From Nymphaea colorata (lineage: Eukaryota > Streptophyta > Magnoliopsida > Nymphaeales > Nymphaeaceae): a stretch of 64,000 bases of DNA. Positions 57,778-64,000 of this stretch are shown piece after piece. The position numbers and the translations under genes are program-made. The notes beneath the pieces were generated by a model. That model saw nothing but the letters and a program-made list of their open reading frames with translations. It was not told the DNA's origin and ran no database searches. The stretch is from positions 8,835,205 through 8,899,204 of the forward strand of contig NC_045138.2 in assembly GCF_008831285.2 (NCBI RefSeq), in the 5' to 3' direction. The stretch's first letter is position 1; the number at the start of each line of letters is the position of its first letter.

Positions 57778-60700
57778 TCAAGTTGGAGCGTATATGTCAA
57801 ATAGGCTCAACTTGGAACAGCAGCTTTGGAATGGTCCCCTTGCAAGAGCCTTAGTAAAGATATCAGCCGTTTGCCCTGTAGTTGAAATGTGTGAGGTACT
57901 TACAAACCCCTTTTGAATCATGTCTCTAGTATAGTGACAATCTACTTCAACATGCTTGGTTCTTTCATGAAAAGCCGGATTATTAGCAATAAACAGTGCA
58001 GCTTTGTTATCACATAACAGTTGCATAGGAAGAGGCACTTCGACAGTAAGATCCAACATCAGGGATCTAACCCACATAACTTCAGCAGTACCCTGAGCCA
58101 TAGCTCTATACTCAGATTCTGCACTTGATCTGGCAACCACAGTTTGCTTCTTACTCTTCCATGTAACCAAGTTGGATCCAATAAACACACAAAATCCAGT
58201 AGTGGATTTTCTGTCCGAGGGGCATCCTGCATAGTCGGCATCAACATACACAGATATAGTGAGTGAGGTACCATTCTGAAAGAAGAGTCCCGTTCCTGGT
58301 GAATTCTTTAGATACCTAAGAATCATCATAGCAGCATCCCAATGAACTTTCTTGGGCTTATCCATAAATTGACTCACTCTGCTAACAGCATAGGCAATGT
58401 CAGGTCGAGTAACAGTGATGTATAGGAGCTTCCCAACAATCCCTCTATACTGTCTCGCATCAACATCTTCAGTATCATCATCATACAAGCAGGTATTGAT
58501 ATCCATAGGCGTGGATGCAGGCCGACACCCCAGCATCCCTGTCTCTTGCAAAACATCAGTAACGTATTTCCTCTGGCACATGATAAGGCCCTTTTGATTT
58601 CTGGCAAACTCAATACCAAGGAAATAACGTAGTTCACCAAGGTCCTTGGTGACAAAGTGTTGTCCAAGGACATCCTTGATGTTGGAAATCCCTTGATCAT
58701 CATCCCCTGTAACAATGATATCATCAACATAGACAAGAACTATCACCGTACCTGTAGAAGTCTTCTTGACAAAGAGGGAATGGTCGGCCGAAGAACGTCT
58801 GAAGCCCTCATTCTCAATATTCTCTGACAATTTCTGAAACCAAGCTCGAGGACTCTGTTTCAGACCATAAATCGCCTTTCGCAATCTGCACACTTTCTGA
58901 CACTCCCCCTCAGCAACAAACCCTGGTGGTTGCTGCATATACACTTCTTCATGTAAGTCACCATAGAGAAAGGCATTTTTGACATCAAGCTGTGAGAGGG
59001 ACCAATTCTTGCTGACAGCCACAGCAAGGAGAATCCGTAAAGAAGCATGTCGTGCCACAGGAGAGAAGGTATCATAATAATCAACCCCATAAGTTTGGGT
59101 ATAGCCTTTTGCAACCAGACGAGCCTTATATCTGTCAATACTGCCATCTGCTCTGTATTTGATAGTAAAGACCCATCGGCAACCAACAATGGCTGCATCA
59201 GCTGAAGGAGTAACAAGTGTCCAGGTGCCTCTAGACTGAAGAGCATCCATCTCTTCTTGCATAGCTGCTGCCCATTTGGGATCAGAGAGAGCATCCATGG
59301 GATTCTGTGGAAGAGCAATAGCCGACAGCCCCTTGACAAACTGTCGGTACATAGGGGTGAGTCTATCCATGGATACATGACCAGAGATAGGATGCAAAGT
59401 GCAACTGCGTTTGCCTTTCCTCTGAGCAATGGACATATCAAGTTCATTAGGAGCATGAACATGCTCGTGACATTCTCCTATGTCATCATTACATAAACAA
59501 TTGTCAGTTGAGTTTGTGTCAGAAATTACCTTGGGCGTGCTGGGTGAAGGCACAGGTGCACATTGAACAGGCGCAACAGGTTTAGTACGACGTTGGTAGA
59601 CAGCCCCAAAACGTGGATCAACTGGGTTTGGACAACTCATGAGAGGTAGAGGAAATTGGACTTCATCATTTAATTCAGGCGCCCTTAATTGAGTTCCATT
59701 TGGGGAGAAGAAAGAGGTTGATTCAAAAAATGTAACATCAGCACTCACATAATACCGACGAGTAGAAGGATCATAACATCGATATCCCTTTTGAGTGCGG
59801 GAATAACCAACAAAGATCGTTTTGATGGCCCGCGGAGACAACTTATCTCGCCCAGGACCAAGCAACTGAACAAAGGCAACACATCCAAAAACACGAGGTG
59901 GAACAGAAAACAAGTCTCTGTCAGGAAAGAGGACAGAGATAGGAATAAGGTCTCCCAGCACAGATGACGGCATACGATTAATAAGATAGCATGCTGTGAG
60001 AACAGCATCTCCCCAGTAAGAATGGGGAACATGGCTATGTATGATAATGGTTCTGGCAACATCAAGAATATGACGGTGTTTCCGTTCAGCAACCCCATTT
60101 TGTTGGGAGGTATAGGCACAAGAAGTTTGGTGGATGATACCCTTATCCCTGAAAAATTGTTCCAAAGAGGAAGCACAGAACTCAAGAGCATTGTCAGAGC
60201 GCACAATTTTGACACAAGTATCAAACTGAGTCAGAATTTCATTGATAAAATTTTTGATTACATGACCCACTTCAGATTTATGCTTCATAAGAAAAACCCA
60301 ACTAACACGACTATGGTCATCGACCGCAACAAGATAATATCGATGACCTTGAAGATCAGGTGTACGACTCGGACCCCAAACATCAAAATGAAGTAACTCA
60401 AACACAGAATGGCTACTTCGACTGGGCCGCGGAGGAAAGGATGACCGATGGTGTTTGCCCAACTGACAAGACTCGCATTGAAAAGAAGACTTAGGAGACA
60501 GCTGAGGAAGAACATGCAGTAGTTTCTGAAACGGTAGATGTCCAAAACGTAAATGCCAAGTATAAGCCGAGGATGAGGACGACCCCGCAGAGGTAGACCC
60601 AGCAAAGGGAAAGGGATGCACTAGCCTGTAAAGACCTCCCTGTTCACGGCCACTGCCAATCACCCTGCCCGTCAGTATATCCTGAAACACAAGAGAAGAG

Positions 60701-60999
60701 GAGTCAAATATCGCACGACAGTTTAAATCTCTGGTAATCTGACTGATAGATAGTAGGCTATGTGGGAATTCTGGTGCATGAAGAACATGTTGCAATGGTA
60801 ATGATGAAGTAAGTTGGACCTCTCCAAGTCCAACAACTGGAGAATATTTGCCATCTGCTAGAATAACCGAGCGACCAGGTGGAGTAGGGACATAAGAAGT
60901 AAACTGTGCCTTGTCTCCACAGAGATGTGTCGATGCACCTGAATCAATGAGCCAATCTGTAGTGTCAGCCACGGCGGGCAGCGGCGAAGATGACTGCAA
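57778..60999 (-). CDS. Copia H protease-integrase-reverse transcriptase-RNase H polyprotein, open
   Basis: An uninterrupted frame of about 1073 codons encodes all pol activities of a Ty1/copia element. The protease active site DSGAS is at about residues 18-22. The integrase zinc finger lies around 148-190 (HLRFGH, CESCQLGKHH), and the integrase acidic triad around DVWGPS (about 203), SDNALEF (about 267) and NGVAERKH (about 300). The RT catalytic YVDD is at about 755 with [18 protein letters not shown] before it. RNase H has DADYAG (about 920) and [10 protein letters not shown]. The first codon given is TTG; the frame stays open further upstream into the leader with no obvious ATG. How or whether it is translated is unclear. 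No lesion is visible, unlike every other element here. Confidence 0.93.
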   Translation of the reverse strand: MQSSSPLPAVADTTDWLIDSGASTHLCGDKAQFTSYVPTPPGRSVILADGKYSPVVGLGEVQLTSSLPLQHVLHAPEFPHSLLSISQITRDLNCRAIFDSSSLVFQDILTGRVIGSGREQGGLYRLVHPFPFAGSTSAGSSSSSAYTWHLRFGHLPFQKLLHVLPQLSPKSSFQCESCQLGKHHRSSFPPRPSRSSHSVFELLHFDVWGPSRTPDLQGHRYYLVAVDDHSRVSWVFLMKHKSEVGHVIKNFINEILTQFDTCVKIVRSDNALEFCASSLEQFFRDKGIIHQTSCAYTSQQNGVAERKHRHILDVARTIIIHSHVPHSYWGDAVLTACYLINRMPSSVLGDLIPISVLFPDRDLFSVPPRVFGCVAFVQLLGPGRDKLSPRAIKTIFVGYSRTQKGYRCYDPSTRRYYVSADVTFFESTSFFSPNGTQLRAPELNDEVQFPLPLMSCPNPVDPRFGAVYQRRTKPVAPVQCAPVPSPSTPKVISDTNSTDNCLCNDDIGECHEHVHAPNELDMSIAQRKGKRSCTLHPISGHVSMDRLTPMYRQFVKGLSAIALPQNPMDALSDPKWAAAMQEEMDALQSRGTWTLVTPSADAAIVGCRWVFTIKYRADGSIDRYKARLVAKGYTQTYGVDYYDTFSPVARHASLRILLAVAVSKNWSLSQLDVKNAFLYGDLHEEVYMQQPPGFVAEGECQKVCRLRKAIYGLKQSPRAWFQKLSENIENEGFRRSSADHSLFVKKTSTGTVIVLVYVDDIIVTGDDDQGISNIKDVLGQHFVTKDLGELRYFLGIEFARNQKGLIMCQRKYVTDVLQETGMLGCRPASTPMDINTCLYDDDTEDVDARQYRGIVGKLLYITVTRPDIAYAVSRVSQFMDKPKKVHWDAAMMILRYLKNSPGTGLFFQNGTSLTISVYVDADYAGCPSDRKSTTGFCVFIGSNLVTWKSKKQTVVARSSAESEYRAMAQGTAEVMWVRSLMLDLTVEVPLPMQLLCDNKAALFIANNPAFHERTKHVEVDCHYTRDMIQKGFVSTSHISTTGQTADIFTKALARGPFQSCCSKLSLFDIYAPT

Positions 61000-61007
61000 C
61001 AGCTGAC

Positions 61008-61103
61008 GGAGGCGTCGGGCGGAGAAGACAGCGACGGGCGGAGGCGTCGGGTGGAGAGGTCAGCGACGGGCGGAGGCGTCGGGTGGAGAGGTCAGCGACG
61101 GGC
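61008..61103. repeat. Three 32-bp tandem units in the leader of copia H
   Basis: Units at 61008-61039, 61040-61071 and 61072-61103 each start GGAGGCGTCGGG and end CAGCGACGGGC; units 2 and 3 are identical and unit 1 differs at a few positions. They lie in the remnant leader next to the gag deletion point. Confidence 0.9.
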
Positions 61104-62680
61104 GGAGATGGGTGGACACGAGCGGGTGGAGGAAGCGCAGCGATGGGCGCGGTCAGGCGGCGGGCGGCGCCGCTCAATCGGCGCGCCAAGGAGGAGGAGA
61201 CGGCTGCTGCTCTGATACCATGATAAGATTAGAAAGAATAATCTTTGATTAACATCGAAATCTGCCCTAACTCCTCTTTATATAGACTAGAGGAGAGAGA
61301 GAAGTTACAAGAGAACCATCTAAAGGAAAAGTTATTACAAAAGTACCCTCTTAAACCTAAAACTGAATATAAACACATCTTAACAAACACTACCGGGCCA
61401 GCCCGAGACCCAGCCCGTTTGTAACCGGGCCGGGCCGATGAACTATCGGGCCTCGGGCTTGAAATTACGCCCGAGGCCCGGCCCGGCCCAATTATTGACG
61501 GGCCTGGTGTTGGGCCGCACCGGGCTTCCCTCTTGCTACTGTCGTGAACGGCCTTGCTGCTACCGTGAAGGGCCTCCTGCTGCTGCCGTGCCGTGAAGGG
61601 TCTCACTTTCAAGCCTTTCTCCCTTCTTTTTCCGTTGTTTTTTCCTCCCCCGCTTTTCATTTGCAAGCGAACACTCCACGGGTTCTTGTTGGCCATACAT
61701 TCCCTCTTCAATTTGATGACTGGTTGCAATGCGAGGTTGTTGTGCAAGACAGACAACAAAAGCAGGATGTTGTTTGGCTAGGCAGTTGAGAGTGAGACTC
61801 AATGCCTCTGCCTCTGTTGTAGTATGATAGAAGTAGAAGAGGCGGAAGGAAGACATACCTCTCACCCTCTGTGTTCTTGGTTCTTTCCCCCTTTCCTTGG
61901 TTGTTAGAATGATGGAGATAAAAAGGAGAAGAAAGTCAGATGAAGAATCACTCGTCATCATCAAAGTACTCACCAGAGGAAACAGCCGGAGGGGATTGTG
62001 ATCCACAAAACAGCAAATTTCTGAAAACCCAAACCCCAACCTCAATCCGAACAGAGCGGACTGCTCATCCCACGCAACCTCCACTCTTCTGGCGTCCTCT
62101 TCACCTGCCACTTCCCATCACCAACCTTTGTTGGCGTCCTCTTCACTGCCAGTTTGCCACTTCCCAGTGGCGATGGCAGATTCCTCATCCCCCGCAACCT
62201 CCACTTACTCTCCCTCCCCACAACTTTCCCTCTCTACCGCCTTCGACCTAACCTCTATTTTTTTTTAGATAGTCGGGTTTATCGGGCCGCCGACGGTAAC
62301 ATGTTCAAGCCCGAACCCGGCCCGTTAAAGTAACGGGTCGGTCGAGCCCGATAAAACGGGCCCGATAACTAATTTTTCTAAGCCCAGGCCTGGGCCCGAA
62401 CCGGGTCGGGTATCGGGTACCTGGCGGCGGCCCGGCCCTGTGCCCAGGCTTACGTACCGGTTTATACGATTCAGTTATAAACGAGTCGAGTCGAGTTTAA
62501 ACGAGTCGAGTCGAGTTTAAACGAGTCGAGTTCTTGAAACTCGAACTCGACTCGTTTATAGTTTCGAGTTTAAGTGTGAGCTCGAACTCGACTCATTTAT
62601 AAATGAGTCGAGCTCGAGCCGAGCTTTCTCGAGCGAGTTCGAGTCGAGCCCGAGTTGGCTCGACTCGTTGTGCAGCCCTA

Positions 62681-63345
62681 CTCGTGACGTCTTGATCTTG
62701 GAGGGCATTGTTAAATTGTGTGAGCAAAATAATGTTCGAGTTAAAAATTTCTACCACCAATCCATGTAGCTCGCCAACAAAAACACTGATCTCCTCCATA
62801 GTAGGCCATTTAAGATGCTCCTACCAACCCAATTATCAACCCAGAACCGAATGTTCCCCTCGTCAATACTCTACTTGACATGATGAGCAAGGCCGTGTCA
62901 AGACTTTCATATATCAGGGAAGAACTAGGATGCCCAAGGACGGCCACTGAGGGACCAAAGGCTATGGAAATATGAGTATTTACAATGCATGATCTTAGCC
63001 CATGTTGCTTCTTTTTGTTAAGTTTGGGTGCCCAAAGGCCTCTTCTTGCTATAGACATCTCTTCTATGCTCATGAGGCCCACACCTTCCTCCTCAATGGA
63101 CCAACAAATAGTGTTCCATGCAACATAGTGACTGTCATGTCCATCTCTGTTACCTACCCATAGAAATGTTAACGAAATTGGTAAGGAGGATAAGGACAAC
63201 AAATCCACTGGAGAGAAATCGACAATCAGAAAATGGATGTCGAGCTGGTAACAAAAGGTTGTGATCGAATGAGAAAAGTAGAAAAAACAGAAAATAAGAA
63301 AAGGCAACAATCTTGGGATAAAATGAAGTTTTCATCTAATCTAGG
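62681..63345 (-). mobile_element. LINE reverse transcriptase region, right of the hAT insertion
   Basis: The minus strand at 63310-62810 encodes a LINE RT tail: ISLTFLWVGNRDGHDSHYVA, WNTICWSIEEEGVGLMSIEEM and IARRGLWAPKL, then a decayed region leading to the hAT-1 duplication at 62681. It continues beyond hAT-1 at 54779 and leftwards with the zinc-binding tail. The frame is degraded. Confidence 0.72.
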
Positions 63346-63359
63346 CAAGAACGATCTTG

Positions 63360-63660
63360 CATGTGATAATAAGTAATTTCTTTCCCTATAAAAGGGACTC
63401 GACTCTATCATTGTACTATCATCTTCTTAACAAGAAAACAAAGTCTGAGTGCCTTCTGGTTGTGGACGTAGGCTTCATCTAAGCCAAACCACGTTAATTT
63501 TTGCCTTCCTCGTTACTCTCCTTACGTGTGTTCTTTATGGTATCAGAGCACTAAAATTGATCGCCTCCTATTGCTGAAACAGAGGAAGAACAGAGGAAGT
63601 TATGTGGGTTTGTTCACGACAATGTTTATTGCTAGCGTTGTCAAAATCGATCACTCTAGC
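63360..63660 (+). mobile_element. 5' LTR end and primer-binding site of a plus-strand LTR retrotransposon
   Basis: TGGTATCAGAGC at 63538-63549 is the initiator tRNA-Met primer-binding site. Before it is an LTR-like tract with a TATAAAAG box (about 63389). After it is a leader that is cut by the TRIM at 63661. The left border of the LTR is uncertain and its last bases (TTCTTTA) are not the usual CA. Confidence 0.6.
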
Positions 63661-64000
63661 TGTAACAACCCGATCCACTCCTAAGCTCGGGCCCCTGGTT
63701 CGGCGGACCCAACCCTCCCCCTAGCAGTTTTGGCTTCAACCTCAAAAAGGCTAGGAACCAAGACAATTATCTCTTTAATGACCCCCTTTATAAGCCCTTG
63801 AAGATCTCTCACAATCATCAATACGGAACTAAATTTCTAGGGTGTTACAATCCACCCCCCTTAAGGCACACGCGTCCACACATGTGGGACCCTAGGTCCG
63901 AGTGTTGAACCAACTCTGATACCATTATAACAACCCGACCCACTCCTATGCTTGGGCCCCGGGTTCGGTGGACCAGGACAATCATCTCTTTAATGACCCC
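63661..64000 (-). mobile_element. TRIM (miniature LTR element), cut by the window edge
   Basis: A 189-bp LTR at 63661-63849 starts TGTAACAACCCG and ends GGTGTTACA. Next comes a 76-bp interior with a polypurine tract (complement at about 63850-63864) and a primer-binding site (TCTGATACCA, 63915-63924). A second LTR copy starts at 63926 (TATAACAACCCG) and runs off the window. The order shows minus-strand orientation. No coding capacity. The second copy lacks about 55 bases present in the first. Confidence 0.85.

Larger units (their letters stand above)
57606..61385 (-). mobile_element. Copia H: gag-deleted copia element, 3780 bp, identical LTRs
   Basis: The two 165-bp LTRs (57606-57770 and 61221-61385; TGATAAGATTAG start, CATCTTAACA end) show no difference. 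The target duplication AACAC is perfect (57601-57605 and 61386-61390). The primer-binding site is 61210-61220 and the polypurine tract about 57771-57783. It is a close relative of copia G, but the span between the GC-rich leader and protease, where gag should be, is missing. It inserted in hAT-2. Confidence 0.96.
57544..62452. mobile_element. hAT-2: small non-autonomous hAT element hosting copia H
   Basis: Ends are TAAGGCTGGGCATCAGGCC and the inverse GGCCCTGTGCCCAGGCTTA. A perfect 8-bp duplication CGTACCGG flanks it (57536-57543 and 62453-62460). The sequence near both ends is full of GGCCCGGCCC and CGGGCC motifs (57560-57600, 61390-61530, 62275-62440). Removing copia H leaves about 1.1 kb with no transposase. 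Frames at 61560-62250 are not recognisable proteins. It sits within hAT-1. Confidence 0.87.
54780..62680. mobile_element. hAT-1: non-autonomous hAT-type element with captured gene pieces, 7901 bp including nested elements
   Basis: The left end is TAGGGCTGCACAGAGCCGAG; the right end is the imperfect inverse GACTCGTTGTGCAGCCCTA. It is flanked by a perfect 8-bp duplication CTCGTGAC (54772-54779 and 62681-62688), the hAT hallmark. Both ends have GAGCTCGACTCG-type subterminal repeats (54795-54900 and 62480-62670). The element split a LINE whose similarity continues on both sides. No transposase is visible. Inside are an isocitrate dehydrogenase fragment, exons of another gene, a pyrimidine-rich MITE-like block (57175-57415) and hAT-2 with copia H. 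Without hAT-2 (and one 8-bp copy) it would be about 3.0 kb. Confidence 0.85.

Noticed and set aside
60965-61223. Frames over the three 32-bp GC-rich units
   Set aside because: Repetitive leader remnant of copia H; not a gag.
61229-62251. Frames of 100-180 codons in hAT-2
   Set aside because: No family features; they cross the copia LTR or simple-sequence parts.
1-64000. CRISPR arrays, bacterial operons or ribosomal RNA genes
   Set aside because: No regularly spaced direct repeats with unique spacers, no Shine-Dalgarno-linked gene clusters and no rRNA core sequences were seen; the window is plant nuclear DNA.

Overview
This window is nuclear DNA from a flowering plant. The coding exons carry plant plastid/mitochondrial signatures and are split by GT-AG introns. 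Most of the window is plant Ty1/copia LTR retrotransposon, and there are hAT DNA transposons, a LINE, a TRIM and an inserted plastid fragment. I cannot name the species. The GC-rich, intronless polyamine-transporter gene next to AT-rich DNA would fit a monocot or an early-diverging angiosperm, but that is only a hint.

Host genes. (1) GATB, subunit B of the organellar glutamyl-tRNA(Gln) amidotransferase, runs on the + strand from 334 to 30143 in eight exons that I could join into one 539-residue frame. Exons 1-6 lie in the first 3.9 kb. Exons 7-8 lie 26 kb away, beyond an intron that begins with a GC donor. (2) A single-exon polyamine uptake transporter of the PUT/LAT family lies at 48573-50198 (+). 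No other intact host gene is visible.

GATB intron 6 (3896-29855), left to right: a plastid fragment with decayed trnY-GUA and trnE-UUC (about 4380-4965); copia A (-, from 5652) interrupted by a 3.05-kb solo LTR (7185-10232) and by full-length copia B (10837-15894); a head-to-head junction near 16870 with truncated copia P (+); copia D (17053-27946) inserted in P; copia E (22258-27604) inserted in the 5' LTR of D; then the rest of P with its 3' LTR (to about 29036). Target-site duplications are visible for the solo LTR, B, D and E.

Downstream of GATB (30208-41100): copia F (-) starts 64 bp after the GATB stop. It is interrupted by full-length copia G (+, 31111-36269, identical LTRs) and by the deletion derivative I (-, 36553-38703). 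The stretch 41105-48572 is AT-rich intergenic DNA with repeats and MITE/CACTA-like pieces.

Right part (53400-64000): a decayed LINE (-) is split by a 7.9-kb hAT-type element (54780-62680, 8-bp duplication). That element carries pieces of an NAD-isocitrate dehydrogenase gene and of a second, unrecognised gene. Inside it sits a second hAT (57544-62452, 8-bp duplication), and inside that a copia element H (57606-61385) with identical LTRs and an open 1073-residue PR-IN-RT-RNase H frame but no gag. The window ends in a retroelement 5' LTR/primer-binding site and a TRIM that runs off the edge.

Nothing here looks like a new multi-gene system. The most notable items are the gene-capturing hAT, the GC-AG giant intron holding a nested insertion record, the gag-less but open element H next to its gag-bearing relative G, and the plastid fragment.
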